NCBI RefSeq assembly: GCF_002994745.2
Contig: NC_037092.1
Span: forward strand, 72,391,823-72,455,822
DNA length: 64,000 nt
Origin: Rosa chinensis
Taxonomy: Eukaryota; Streptophyta; Magnoliopsida; Rosales; Rosaceae
Direction of reading: 5' to 3'
Shown one piece after another: positions 1 through 12,997 of this stretch (within the stretch, counting starts at the first letter, position 1; the number at the start of each line of letters is the position of its first letter). The notes under the pieces were generated by a model. It saw nothing but the letters and a program-made list of their open reading frames with translations, ran no database searches and was not told where the DNA came from. A program made the translations under genes and the position numbers.

Positions 1-3000
1 ATTTTTTTAACTTGCAACAGCCATCAACTTTGAAATCCTCAAGAAGTTTTAAGTTGTAGATACTATTTGGGACAGATTCGAGACTTTTGCACTCAGATAA
101 CCATAATCTTTTTAGGCCAACTAGATTTTCAATGGAAGAGGGTAGCTCATTAACCTCTGTTTTTCCTAAATTAAGAGACACCAGACAGTACATTGGCTCC
201 AAAATTTCTGGGAAGGTGTTGAAGCTAGAGGATCCATTAAGAGAAAGTCTTTGAAGAGATTTCAACTTACAAATGCTGGTGGGGAGACTCACAAACCTTT
301 TGCAATCGATCAGTTCAATTGAAACGACTGCAGACAGACTCTCAATTGATGAGGGCAGTCCTTCTATACTTGTCCCAGACAAATAAAGAGATGTGAGGGA
401 ATTCAGCTTCCAAGTGCTGTTGGGAAGATTCTTAATGCCTTCACACAAATCAAGATTCAATTCAACAAGTTTTTCATGAGACCAAATTGATGAAGGCAAT
501 TCTTCTATTGCAGTACTTTGTAACTCCAACAAAACCAAATTGCGTGGCATATCTGACAGAAATCTAAGATTCAAGCAATTACTCAGATTCAGAGAAGTAA
601 GCTTGTGTAGGTTTTCAAAATATGAAGGAACTTCAACCAACCCTATACAGCCTTCCAAATTTATACTCTCAATATTTACACTCACTGAGAGATCTGGAAC
701 TTCAACCAACTGTGTGGAGTCATGAAGGTCAATCCTTTTTAAGTTCCTAGGATTCTGTAAAAATCCAAGAGAAATTATGGTAAGAATAACTAGGCTTTAA
801 TATATAACTTTTCCCTATACTACATTTAATACATCCAACCAAGGCATACCTGTCCTTCATTCCAAAGTCTCCGGAGTTGGCTGCCGGGCATATTAAGCTC
901 AACAAGATTGTCTGAAGAAAATTTTGAAGGCAAAGATTTCAAAGGGTATAAAGGCCAGCGGAGATATATAAGGGTATCAGGAAGAGACTCAAGATCTTGA
1001 AGATTAAGGCGCATATCGCAATCCTTCAAAGGGGAGTAGTCCACAAGATCATCATGACCACAAAACTTTAAGAATTTTAGATTACCCATCTTTTTGAAGG
1101 CTTGAGGAGTCAATTTTAGCTCTGTAATCATAGACAGGTTTAGGGATATGCTTTGAACTTTTTCAGTTCCCTGACAATCAAAAGAAAAGTGTAAATAAGC
1201 TACAAAAAAAAAAAAAATTATTCTTAAAACTACATGTAAGTATGTAACTTGTTTAGCATAAGAGCTTTCCTTAGTGTTTTTAATTAAAAAGTTTATGGAA
1301 TTGTTCCAAAGAAAGTCAATGCATTAGGCTCTTACCTTATTTCTTTCCAGCACATGACAGACATCCTCAGGGGCACACAACCTACTGCGCTTTCCAGGCT
1401 TTTCAGGGTATTTTTCACGTTCAATTGCCCAACCCATTTCTTGTATCACATCATGCATCCATAGGTAACGGTCATCTTTGATTGATATGAGAGACATGTC
1501 AATCAGGACTTCAATTCCACTACCCGCAAATAAGCCACATGCATCCAGTTGTGCTTTTGCACTACATATTTCCTCCCCTTTATGAAAACATGCAATATAC
1601 AGAAACATCTCCCTCTCATTTTCTCCTAATGCATCATAACTTACTCTATACACATTCTGAAGTTTCTTTTCGGGGAACTTTTTCAGTTTTTTCAAAAAAT
1701 CTTCTCGTTCTTGTTTGCTCTTGCACCGACAGAATAAGGAACCCAAAATTTTGAGGGCTAAGGGAATGCCAGCAGCATAATGCAACACCATTCTTACTAA
1801 TTCTGTACAAGCTTCTCCAGAACGGATTGCTTCGGAATCATTTAAGTGGAAGAGCTGAAGTGCTTCATCATTATCTAGTTCCTCCACCTTGTATATTTGA
1901 ACATCATGGTTAGCTGATTTCCTCAGCAACTGCATCTCTCTAAGTAGTTGCATATCTCTAGTTGTAATAATAATTCTGCTTCCTGAGCCAAACTGAACTT
2001 GATCACCAACTAAAGATTCTAATTGGCTTAAATCATTCACATCATCAAGAACAATGAGGATCTTTGCACGGGATAGCCTATTTTTAATAACAGCAGATCC
2101 TATGAATGGAGTGCCGATACTGAAATTTTCTTCCTTCAATAACTCACCAAGAAGCTCATTTCGCAGATGCCTTAATCCGCGTCTCTCTGATTCTTCCCTA
2201 ATATTTGCAAGAAAACAAGAAGCTTCAAATTGAGAAGAAAGTTGACTAAATACAGCATCGGCAAGGGTGGTCTTGCCAATACCACCCATACCCCAAATAC
2301 CTACGGTGCGAACACAAACATCTGGTGGGACAATGCACAGTAACGTTTTAATTTTCTGGATGCGACTTTCAACTCCAATGAAGTTTGCTAAATGACTGGA
2401 CAATTCACGATCCAATTTCATGAAAATAGCTTCGACGACTCTCTCAACTAATTCAGACTCATTGCTGGCATATATGACCAAGGAAAAACCATTAATAGTC
2501 GGTCATAAAATTGATTACTCAAAGAAAGAAATTACTAGAAAGGTCACCGAGTTACCTAATAGTGTGTGAATCAAACCCAGATAAGTTGGCTGCTGTTGTC
2601 AAAGCACCCTTCCACTTGAGCACCTGGTCCATCCTATCCTTAAAGCGCTCTTCATGTTTAGCAAATGCAGTTGCATAACCCTCTCTCTGGTGTCGTACAT
2701 GTGATGGATCTATTCTGTAAAAAACGGGTATAACAAACTGCTGATTTATTTTCTTGCATTCAAGTATATGCACAAGTTCATCCAAGCACCAAGTGGAAGT
2801 AGCATAGTTTTGAGAGAAAATGATCACGGAAATCTTTGATTCCTCAATTGCTTTCAGAAGGGCAGGTCCAATTTCATCTCCGCTCTCAAGTTCGTAATCA
2901 AGGTATGTGTTGATTTTCTTCCTGTCTAAAGCCTTAAAAAGATGGCTGGTAAAGGTATTGCGGGTGTCATCGCCTCTGAAACTAATGAAGACATCATACC

Positions 3001-3028
3001 TAGAGACATGTGTAGAAGAAGCCGCCAT
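1..3028 (-). CDS. TIR-NBS-LRR disease resistance protein (3' end outside window)
   Basis: This is an intracellular immune receptor of the TNL class, which senses pathogen effectors and signals through its TIR domain. Four exons are visible on the minus strand: 2556-3028 (TIR), 1336-2464 (NB-ARC), 850-1170 and <1-754 (leucine-rich repeats). Lengths keep phase (473, 1129 and 321 nt). The start at 3028 gives MAASSTHVSRYDVFISFRG, the canonical TIR opening; an upstream in-frame ATG at 3067 is less likely. The TIR exon ends in the family-typical SGFDSHTIR. NB-ARC motifs are whole: P-loop GIWGMGGIGKTTLA (about residue 215-228), kinase-2 KILIVLDDV, RNBS-B GSRIIITTRD, GLPL as AAGIPLALKI, and MHDV (about residue 496). 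Exon 3 opens with the usual linker and MITELKLTPQAFKKM before the LRRs. No frameshift is seen, so it may be functional. The C-terminus cannot be judged. Confidence 0.93.
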
Positions 3029-4097
3029 AGGACAGAAATGTGCAAATTCACAAGTCAAAATATGCAAGCACTTCCTTAGCTATATATATAATGGTTTCCA
3101 CAATCGAATCTGGGTGCTTCCTTGGAGCAAATATTTCTTCAAATTTGTGACCTTCCAAGAAAGTATATGGATACTGCCTAGTTATTCATATGTGTAGCTC
3201 TGTGTAAAGAATGTCACAGTGCAAAATTAGGTGTGAAGCCTCTATACACATGTACAATATAAATACCTATATTGATATATGATAACATACGCTAACATAT
3301 GAAACCAAATAGTTCAAGCTGTGTGAAAGAAGAAACAACATTGAGAGATCATGCTGATATCATCAGTTTTCCAGTTACAGCTTTATTTTGAACTTCCTAG
3401 CAATTAAGTTTCATATAAAATTGTTATGATAAGGTTCTTGGTAGCAGAGATATAAAGAGGAATTACTCGAGCAAAGTTTCAGAATTTAAAGGTCAACATG
3501 AGGAATTCAAAGTGTGCATATGACTAAACCGAATGTTGAGATCGATGGTGCATGACAGTTTGTTTTTCCATACATTTTTCTTTCTTTGGCCAATAACTAA
3601 ACATGTTCTATGATGCGACTTTTGTTGTTAGTCATTCTAATCATAATGCTTCCTACTGAAAAGAATATGTTAGAAATTTTTAAACCAAATGATCTTATGG
3701 AACCCAAATTGCTGTAGTAATGGAACTCTAAACTGCACTGTGAGTAATCCGTAAAACTTGTACCAGAATCAACAAGAATTAGGTGAATTGAAATTTGAAA
3801 TCAAACAGGATCTCAGGAACTATACTTGCACAGAAAACAAACCAAAATTCCAAAAGTAACAACCCAGAAATATACTTACTTACCAAGATATGAGATTGAT
3901 GATCAGAGGTGGAGAGTGGTAATCTGGAGAAAACTTGTAACCTGAACCTGTTTGAATAGCTCTCTATGCATAAATAAATAGAAGCAGATAGACTGAGTCA
4001 GTCACACAGACTAAACTAAGATTCCAATATTGGCCCATCTTGCATCTTAAGGACCAGGTCAAGTCAAATAGAGTTGGCTCAAAGACCAACAGATAGC
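3029..4097. other. Intergenic, upstream of the TNL gene
   Basis: AT-rich sequence between the TNL start and the broken PPR gene. It should hold the TNL promoter and 5' leader (TATA-like run near 3081-3091). No coding signal, repeat structure or RNA gene was recognised. Confidence 0.6.
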
Positions 4098-4511
4098 TTA
4101 GCCAACAATGTGTCTATACCAGGCAGCTTCTATCCACATGCCCTTGAGAACACTGGGAATAACAATCCTGTTGGGCCTGGAACCCGCTCTTTGCATCTCA
4201 CTTCTCACATCCATGGCTTGCTGGTAAAACCCACAGCAGGCATAGGCTCCGATGAGAGCAAACCAGAGGCGTATGTTGGTCTTGGGAATTTGGTCGAACA
4301 GGCTGCGGGTATGGGCTACTTGGCCGCAGGAAGCGTACAAAGATATGAGCTTGGAGGCGAAATGGGTCGAACGGGCCAACCCGGTGATGATCAAATGGGC
4401 GTGGAGTAGTCTTGCTGGGTGCAATTCTCGATCACGAGCGTAAATTCCGATCAGTTTTGTGTACAGGTCATGCGAGGATTGAAATGTACGGTGTTGGGTG
4501 ATGGGAGTCAT
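4098..4511 (-). pseudogene. Truncated pentatricopeptide repeat (PPR) protein
   Basis: The 137-codon frame reads like the N-terminus of a plant PLS-type PPR protein, an organelle RNA-binding factor. Motifs in order are a leading HDLYTKLIGIYARDRELHPA stretch, then RLLHAHLIITGL, FASKLISLYASCGQVAHTRS, LFDQIPKTNIRLWFALIGAY and AMDVRSEMQRAGSRPNRIVI, followed by IPSVLKG. After IPSVLK the expected ACG continuation is found only after a one-base shift, and that frame soon meets a stop. No more PPR repeats are found down to 3029. Family members are usually 500-700 residues, so this is a 5' remnant with a frameshift and 3' loss. The order of motifs resembles Arabidopsis At5g59600 as I remember it. Confidence 0.75.
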
Positions 4512-4849
4512 GGGAATAGTAGTAACTGTAAAGCGCGGGAAGATAAGCGTGATTGGTTTAATATAAAAGGAGTGAGGTTACATGGCATTCTTCTCTCATG
4601 AGGGTGATAATTGCCATGAACATATTCTATAGCTAATTCTATGTGATCGATTGAAAGTAATATTGAAACGAACAAAAAGTATTATGGGCGTCCATCATAA
4701 TTTGGAAACAAACAAACACATTTGAGATATTGGGGGTAATTAAATCAAATCAAACATATAACAAGAAGTTATAAAAATGTCCCGAGAGTTGGGTTTCACG
4801 CTCCAACTCTAGAAATGTTTGGGACAATTGATAGGATCATAAACATGAT

Positions 4850-7800
4850 TTGAGCCATTGACCGTGGATTACGGTGATTTGGCCGGAAAACCCCAAATCG
4901 AAGCAAAAATCCTCACTGTAGCAGTTGGAGGTTTTCCAGCGATTCTTCCAATTCCAGCTGTTTCCGACCACCAAACCGGGTCTAGTAGAAACTCCTTGAG
5001 CCATTGACCAACTTCCCTCAAGTTATTAGCTCCAATTCATAGCGTGGAGGATGAATTGAAGAAATTCCCGATTCTAGGGTTTGGAATTTCTGGGTTTTTC
5101 TTCACCGGTCGATTTCGACTATTTTAAGGTAAAATTGGAACTTGTTGTAGTTGAGAAAAGCGTTGGGCTTGTTGAGATGTTGTTGTACATGAAATTTGGT
5201 GGCCGGAGGTGGAGGTGGCCCATTTAAATCTCATTGGGCAGGTTTTTAATTCATGTTTTAGCCCATTTAAATCCTATAATTGTTGTAGAACTTGTAGATG
5301 TGAATTTGGTTGAAAATTGGAGAAGTTTTGTGTTGATTATCAATTTCCGGAATTTAGAATTCAATTATCGACTTACGAGAATCCGACCGTCGGATATCTC
5401 TCGGTTCTACCTTGGAACCTTTAAATTAACGAATTGGCATTAATGGTAAAATGTGGGTTGAATCCGAGAAGAAGTGGAGAGATGATTCATGAGGATTTAA
5501 TTTTGGGAATCGTATTTAATTGTTGAATAGTTATTTACGGAATATAATTGTGTACATGGCAATGTACCAAACTATTGCTCGACGAATGAACTCGTATGCG
5601 TGATCTCCTAAATAGTACAGTGAGTGGACTTTTGTTTTAAATAATGATGCATGCAATTATTTTCCCGAAATGATGATTGATTAATTTAATTATTTATCAT
5701 TTTATTTATTAAGCATAATATTTGGCTTTGGACTATACTTTTGGCATTGTTTTTCCATATGAGTTTCGGAATTGAATTTATTATACTAGAATTTGGACTT
5801 ATGAATTGTTTTCGGGAATATGAATTGATTTTTCGGAGATTAATTATGATTTGGGAAATGGATTCATGATATTATTTTTGGATATTGAGCTTTCGATGTT
5901 TATCTCCGATATATGATTATTATTTGAAATTTTGATTTATATGATTTTCGACGAATTATTTTTCCGAAGTGATTTCCGGAATTTAATATTATATTTTTTA
6001 TTCGTTGATTTTGAGATTCTGAAATATTATCGGAGATGAGACTTTCAATGGAATTATAGTGATCGATTATCTCTCGCCTATCTGTTATGAATTTGAGAAT
6101 ATTTTGGCGTGCGGGGCCACGTCATTGGATTATACTTATTTTTTCTCGTGAGATATTGGGAAAGCTTTATGGATTTATGGATTTACTGGTTTTCAATTAT
6201 TTTCTTCACCATACTGGAGTCGTTCTATAGTGTCTCCTCCTCACTTACTTTCTGTTTATGACAAGGTTCTAAAAAACGCTAGGCGCTAGTCGGGCGGAAG
6301 GCCGGGGACTAGCGCCCAAAGGCCTAAGCGGGGACTAGGCGGTTTTTTTTTTTATAAATTTTATAACATATAATTATATAAATAAAAATATAAAAGGTAT
6401 TATAATGTTTGAAAATAATGAAAATACTTCAAATATAAATGAGTTCATAGAAATAAAAAACAATTGGAAATTTGATTCTTGCATCTCTTGTACCTGCCAG
6501 AGCACAAATGCACAATCAATTGCACAATACATATTTTCATACCATCCAAAAGACCAAAACTGGCAGAGCACAACAGACTGAACAGAGCACAATGAATCAT
6601 AAAATTTAATTCCTATTCAAAACTGGAACAAAATCAACAAATGCAAGAGACAAAAACTGGAACAAAATCATACAAATGCAAGAGACGAAAACTGTAGTTA
6701 ACCAATTCAAAGCACACACATTTTTCATAACACAATCACCAGTAACTGTAGTTGACCAATTCAAATAAGCAACTAAAACCAATACATCAAATAATTCAAT
6801 GCTTTACCAACAGGTATAAGAGTACAAATAGTCAAATACAACTACAAATGCCACTAAATTTCAAAGTTTCAAGTCAAAACAGAAAGGGGCATCCACCTTG
6901 AAGTTCGAAACCCAGAAAAGCAAAACAGATTTCATCTCATATGTATAGCAAGAGTAACTGATGCAATTCAAACCCAGAAATCGAAGCAAGGGCGCAAGGC
7001 AATCAAGCTTGAAGAATCCGAAATCGGAAAGTCGAAAACTGAAATCAAACCCAGAAATGAGAAATCTGCTTCACCCTTGAAGACATCTATTCTTTGCTGC
7101 TTCACCTACTTGAGTTCGAGCCAAACCCAGACTGAAAATTGAATACCCAGAAGCAGAAAGTAAGAGAAAACCATAAATCGATTGAAGAGTGAAGAGTGAA
7201 GAATGAAAAACAAAAACCCAGACTTACCGCGCACCGTCAGTCCATCACGGCATCACTGTCGAAGAAAGGAAAGGTGTCCGTGCGTCGTGAGGCGGTGCTG
7301 GAGAGAGAGAGAGCGAGAGAGGAGAGGGGGACTGCGGGAGAGAGGCGAGGGGTTTGAGTTTAGGTCAGATCGGGTCTAGTTTTATGCGTTTTAGCACGAC
7401 TTTTAAAAAAAAAAAAAGGACGGAACGCTTAGTCGCCGACCGCCCAGCCCGCCTAGGCGGCCGACTTTCTCCTCACGCCTAGCTCGATCGACTAGGCCAT
7501 AATCGGAACGGCTTACAGACGCCTAGGCCGATTTTTAGAACCCTGGTTTGTGAGTGGCAGTTGAGGTGATTTATTCTCCTCCTCAAATGAGTGGTAGTCG
7601 AGGTTATTAGTTCTCCTCCTCACACAATCTATGTGTGAGTGGCAATCGAGGGTAGAGCCAAAGGGGCTCCTTTACTCGTATGGTGATATTTCTTCCCCAT
7701 ATCCTATTATTACTTGACTAGTGGGGCTAGTCCGATTTCTCTTAACCAGCGGGGCTAGTATGTTTTCACAAGATTTTGATTTTAAAGAAATATGTTTTAC

Positions 7801-8322
7801 AAACGTTGCATGCATCGCGGTTTTATAAATCTAAAGAAGTGGGAAAATATTCAAATTTGCTTCATTTAAATTATCTTGATTATTTATTTTTGTCCACTCA
7901 CACTAACGTGTTTTCAATACTTTTGCCCTAAGCCTTTCGGTTTCAAATGCCCAGTTTGCAGGTTAGGTTAGTTAAGGTCAGGCGTATATGGAGTTGAGGC
8001 ATAGTCAACAACACAACTCCCACGTATCCATTTTATCCATGTTTTTCTTACTTACCTTTCATTCTAGAATTGATAACCTGTGGGACGAATGTATTAAGTT
8101 GAGATTTGTACTTGTAAATAATTGGGAGATGTTGAGATTTTGGGAGCATGGTGGCTCTAGGAGAATAAGGATGGATGGTTTAGAAGTGTAAATTTCTTTC
8201 TACAGATTTTGGGTAGTCCATTTTAGGGGAAGTTCCGCCAAATTTTTTGTAGAATTTCTTCTAAGGTGGGCCCTGCAAGGCCACTTCGGATTTCAGGGTG
8301 AAATCTGGGGTGGGTCCTGTCA
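4850..8322 (+). mobile_element. 5'-truncated long LTR (solo LTR relic), interrupted by a hAT element
   Basis: From about 4,905 to 5,650 and from 7,560 to 8,322 this sequence matches, block by block, the whole solo LTR at 53,959-56,629. Shared blocks are the CACTGTAGCAG region, TTCTTCACCGG followed by AAGGTAAAATT, AAATAGTAC then GTGAGTGGAC, later GTCCACTCAC, AAATGCCCAGTTTGCAGG, TGGAGTTGAGGCAT, GGGAGTTCCGCCAAATTTT and the terminal CTGTCA ending at 8322. The expected TG-start head (as at 53,959) is missing and no matching target duplication was found on the left, so the left border is approximate. Bases 6262-7545 are a later hAT insertion. No gag or pol coding is present. The stretch 4512-4849 to its left shows nothing recognisable. 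Confidence 0.7.
6262..7545. mobile_element. Non-autonomous hAT-type element, 1,284 bp
   Basis: The ends are imperfect terminal inverted repeats: left CAAGGTTCTAAAAAACG and, read inward from the right, CAGGGTTCTAAAAATCG. Both continue into CTAGGCG-rich subterminal sequence. The flanks carry an 8-bp target duplication, GTTTATGA (6254-6261) and GTTTGTGA (7546-7553), with one mismatch. Eight-base duplications and CAGGG-like ends are typical of hAT transposons. The inside is AT-rich on the left and has a purine-rich GAGAGA tract near 7,300. No transposase frame is present, so it would need a partner element to move. It sits inside the older LTR relic. Confidence 0.85.
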
Positions 8323-8829
8323 ATATTGATCTCCTACTACAATTGGAGAACTTCAAAACAGAGGTAATGATATGTGACTATTAACCAAAAGCCCAGAAAT
8401 GAAAACAACTACGAGAAGGTTCTAGCAAAAGAGAAAACATTGTATGTGTTTAAACAATTTAATAAGAGAGAGGCAATGGCAGGTCAAAGAAAAGGGGAAG
8501 GGAAGAAAATTAGAAGGAAGCCATAGATTTTGGAGGGAGTTTGTAAAGAGTTGGAGGAAAATAGCGGGTAAAAGGTGAAGGGATGAGAATAACCTTGAAA
8601 AAATGACATGTGAGGTTTTTATCGGAACACACATTGATGATCGTTAAGGCATTGATAACTGCCTTAAAGCTAGTACAGTTCAGGTTGGACAGATTCAGTT
8701 AGTCCATTAGTTTAAGAGAGTTAGATACCTTAATGATCATCAATTTGGCCGAAAATTTGCATAGATGAGTACCTAAAAACTGAAAAGTGACCTTAAACTC
8801 TAAATTCGCACTTTAATTTCAAAGCGGAG
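8323..8829. other. Intergenic, nothing recognised
   Basis: Unique-looking AT-rich DNA right of the LTR relic. Open frames here are short and have no recognisable protein character. Confidence 0.5.
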
Positions 8830-9480
8830 CTCCGCTCTGGCCGAATAACATGGGTCAAGGGCCCAAACCCAAGCTCAACCACTGCCAAGCCCAAGCAGAG
8901 TGATGTAAGGAGCCCAACACCACCGCTTAGCCTGAGTTCCTGCCGCTACCACTCCACTGTTGTCACACCTGCCAACGTCCATCGTCAACTGCCTGCCCAT
9001 CAATAGGTCATGCTTAGATCCAGACTGGCCATAAGAGACCTTTGATTTGCCACCTTCAAATCTCTTCCACCAAAGCCCCTCACTTCGATCTGCACATAGA
9101 TCCAATGGTGCACAGAGAAGAAATTTGAGATCCCATCCAAGGACGCGCAGCCCCTTCCACCATCCTTTAACTCTCCGTCCTGACTCTCCACAAATCAATC
9201 TCCACCATCTTAGACGAGAGAAAATTGGCACTATTAACCTCAAGGCCTCCTCCACTCCAACTTAGTTTACTCCCAGAGAACCCGTTGTTGTCCATCAAGG
9301 ACCTATGGCACCAATGATGAAAATGCCCCGCTCGGCCGCACTTGCCTCACAACGATGAGGCCAGAGGCCCGTGTCGACAAGGAGGGTCGTCGGATGAGGA
9401 AGGAAGAACAACTTAATGGGAGATTTGGGTTCCCGCGTGAGGTGCGTTCCTTGTAGGGTTTTTCATATTTAGTAAATGAG
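8830..9480. other. GC-rich unclassified block, repeat-like
   Basis: This block is clearly richer in G and C than its neighbours and has open frames on both strands (a 126-codon one on minus at 8875-9255). None resembles a known family or has an initiation or splice context that persuades me. It looks like a worn fragment of a transposon leader or gag-proximal region, but I cannot name it. Confidence 0.35.
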
Positions 9481-10407
9481 GAGTACAAATGTAATCAACA
9501 GAATAATATTTAAAAAAATAATTAAAAAAAAAACACTGAATAGAAGAAACTACTCAATATCTTTGCAAATACCCATTATCTACATGAGAAATTTTATTCA
9601 CACATTGCTAAATGATAGATACACATCTCTTACTTAATACAAAAACTATTAACTTTTTTATTTTAATATTTTACTAGAAACAAAACCCCAAACTTCCTAA
9701 ACTATCTTCATTCACAATACACAATATCTTTTCATTAAATACATATCCTTTTTCTTTTTTTGCTAAAAAAATTGAGATAAATATCTGGTAAACCTATTGC
9801 ATTGCTGCAGTTGGAAAAAAAAAAAAAAAAAAGGAGACCCCAAAGAATGGCATATTACACTAGAAGACTCAGCATCAATTCCTCAATGGCTCAATGTGAG
9901 AGTTTCGGTAAATCACATGGTCATCACTAAAGTTAATACAATGGCACCCAAAGAATGTTTTAATTGCTTTTCACTTGTTGGGTTGAACATACTCAAATGC
10001 CAATGGAGAATTGCTTGTCATTGAGGACTTGGCCAAGACAATATTCATATGCCAATTGTTGAGATTTGTGAACTACTGATGATGAAATTGGAGCGAAACA
10101 AAACAATACATCACAAGAGTTCTTGAGGAATTTTTCAACGGTTTTCACTTGCTCTTGTTTGTCCATATCATTTGGACAGTTAATACATTTTTGAAGCTAG
10201 ATTGATAAGAAGGCTCGATTCCATGCATGCTAAATTATTGAGAATCAAATTCATGATATCCATCTGCGGTAGACTTGAAAAAAAAAACTGCATATATTTC
10301 TTAATTCCAACTGTGTTTCTTTATTGTTAATATAAATATCTCTTTTAGTAATTTAACTTACCCATAAAATGTGATGTTGGGTGTGTAAAAAAAGGGATAT
10401 GTATTTA
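9481..10407. other. Intergenic AT-rich DNA
   Basis: Low-complexity AT-rich sequence with an A-run at 9816-9832. No gene, RNA gene or bounded repeat recognised. Confidence 0.5.
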
Positions 10408-11076
10408 GGGGGGTGTATTGTATTTGGATTTGTGTGGAGTTTTTTTAAATGATAAACTTTTTCAAAAATCTATGGACTCTATAAAAAGTTCATAGACTTT
10501 TATTGATTTCTTAAAACAATTGACATTTAGCACAGATTTTTTACTGATTTGTAAAAATCTACAGACTTTATATAAATGACTTCCATAGATTTCACAATAC
10601 TTATAAAAAAGAAAAGCCAAGCTAGTTTATTAGTCAGAGAATAAAATACAATGCCGTAGCTATGTTAACTAATGTCCATTAGTGTAGGAATTAGAGGAGC
10701 TTAAATAATGTCATGAAACAAACATATAAGAAAATAAAGGAAAAGCCTCCAAATATAATTAACCAAACCAAAAGATACCAAAAAAAGAGAAGGGGAAAAA
10801 AAACACATTGATGAAGTTTCATGCCAAATAAGCAGACGTATCTGAAACAAATATGATTTATTCTTCTCCTTCATTTTCACTTTCTTGATTGTCATTTTGT
10901 TGGCATTTGGTTGGGCATCTGTCCACATATGAGTAGCAATACTCATTCTCCATTCATTAGCATTCTCTCTTTGCTGATCTTGGGTTTGAAAATCATCCCG
11001 GTCATTCAAAATTATCTTCGTGATTGTCTATCGGATCTTCTTCTGGTTCATGAGGAAATTCATCTGAACGACATTC

Positions 11077-12360
11077 CTATCGAAGAAAATTGTGCAGTCC
11101 TGCACAAGCCAAAACTAGTTCTGCTTGTGTCTTATATGAAAATGGTGGTGCTGATTTGAAGATTGTGAAACGCGACTTAAATATTCCAAATATTCTCTCA
11201 ATTACGCTCCTCAAGGAAGCATGGCGAAGATTGAATAACCCAATTGCATTAACAGGATGGTTTCCTTCACCACCAAAATCTTTGAGGTGATATCGAGTAC
11301 ATCGAAATGGAGCTGAAAACCAATGTCGATTTGGGAATCCGTAGTCCCCTAAGTAATATTTACCTAATAATAAAAAAATATGTGCAATTAGTATGTTATA
11401 TATATATATATATATATATGTTATATGACATAAATTGTAATAAGTACTCTGAATTTTTTTTTATGCACGTAAAACTATACTTGGTGGCACTTTGAGTCCA
11501 TTTCGTCTAGAAATCGCATCATTCAACACTTCTGAATCATGAGCTGAACCCTCCCATCCACTTATCACATATATGATCTGTAGATCAAAGTTACAAGCTG
11601 CTAATACATTTTGTGATATCATCCCATGGCGATTTTGATATCTGCTTACCTCACGTCCAACTACCGTTGCTAGAATATGCGTGCCATCTATAGCTCCGAC
11701 ACAATCCTAAAACAATGAAAAAAGATATACAATAGCTGAAAAGAAAAAATGAAATAAGACATTTATTACTGTACAATGAAATAAATAACTATCCATAAAA
11801 GTTGCATTGATTACCTTAAAGTAAGGATAGCACCTTGTACTTTCTCTTATGTTAGGTGGTATGGACTCAGGTTTAGCCATAAATTGTGGTGCTATTGTAT
11901 TCAAACCTTTAAGACTTTGTTGAAACTTCTGCTAATAGTAAAATAAGATCGCTCAAATATCAGCCGAGCTTCACTGTATCTATTATTTTGGCCGACAACT
12001 AGTAAAAAGGTTGCAAGCATTTCTTCAACACAAATGTGTCTTGTATCCCGTAAAGGTGTTTTCACTTTTAGGATGCTACATAATTTTCGAAACACGTCAG
12101 GATACATTCTATACACTCTCTAAAGATTTGAGGGTCTCTGTCCAAATTTTGTGCATATATATGTATCCACTTGATGTCACTGGTCCACGAGTCAGCGGAC
12201 GTCTAATATGTTCACCACGTATGCTGAACACAAGGTCGTATAACACATAAATCACTGCTTGTATTGCCATTAATAATATCTTAACAGCCTCGTAAAACTG
12301 CTCTTCCTCTTCATCAGCTCCATACATGTCCATTTCAGACATTGCTAATATAGAAAGCAC
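11077..12360 (-). pseudogene. PIF/Harbinger (HARBI1-like) transposase, lightly damaged
   Basis: This is the DDE-superfamily nuclease that cuts and pastes the element. Reading minus, the pieces are an N-terminal MSEMDMYGADEEEEQFYEA region, a helix-turn-helix-like segment (YPDVFRKLCSILK, then EEMLATFLLVVGQNNRYSEA), IRESTRCYPYFK, and the catalytic core. A short intron-like gap near 11,707-11,817 precedes DCVGAIDGTHI (first Asp). Then come AACNFDLQIIYVISGWEGSA, a second gap near 11,360-11,480, YYLGDYGFPN (second Asp), and SVIERIFGIFKSRF (the Glu). All three catalytic positions are kept. Damage: a frameshift near 12,110 between GYIYMHK... and YRMYPDVF, and an in-frame TAG at 11077-11079 after CAGLHNFLR. 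The C-terminus after the stop (to about 11009) is still family-like. Confidence 0.8.
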
Positions 12361-12997
12361 CTAAACATATTTATAAAAAATAAAAATAAAATAAAAAATA
12401 AAAAATTTAATTTTTTTTTTAAATGTCACTATTCATATTAACATTCATTCAAAAGCAAATAAAAAATCATAAATATTCAAACAAAAAATCAAATTGTAAT
12501 CCATAACACACCAGTTTAAAATCATTCAAAACAAGTTGCAATTCAAACAAAATAAAATCAAACTCCATAACTTAAAATTAATAATAGAACATAGCCTATT
12601 GCTTATTAGGTGTCGCTAGTGGAGATTCACCCACACCTATTGCATTGTTCATGAGTGATCCAATTATGTCGTTATTCAGGAGTCATCTTCAAGAAGAAAA
12701 CTTGCTTTGCTTTAGTATTAAGCAAATCAAGAGCCATAAAGCAAGCCTCATCAATTAATCCTGGGTCTCCTTCATAGCATCCAAAAAATCACTCTCTCTT
12801 GATTCTCTCTTCTCCATTAAGCCACAAATTTTATCAAAACTTGTGACAATTTTACCAATGCCACTTGATAAGTTTTCTAAAACCTCAGCCTAACCAGTTG
12901 CCCCCTTTGAGCCGCTATTATTTTCATAGTCAGCCCTACTCCGTTTTCCTTGAGTCCTGCTATGTGGTGGAGCATCTAAATTGGTACCTTGGGAAGG

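Noticed and set aside
4074..4409. 111-codon plus frame
   Set aside because: Antisense shadow of the PPR remnant.
8875..9255. 126-codon minus frame in a GC-rich block
   Set aside because: Opposite strand is open too, the composition explains the length, and no protein family is recognisable.
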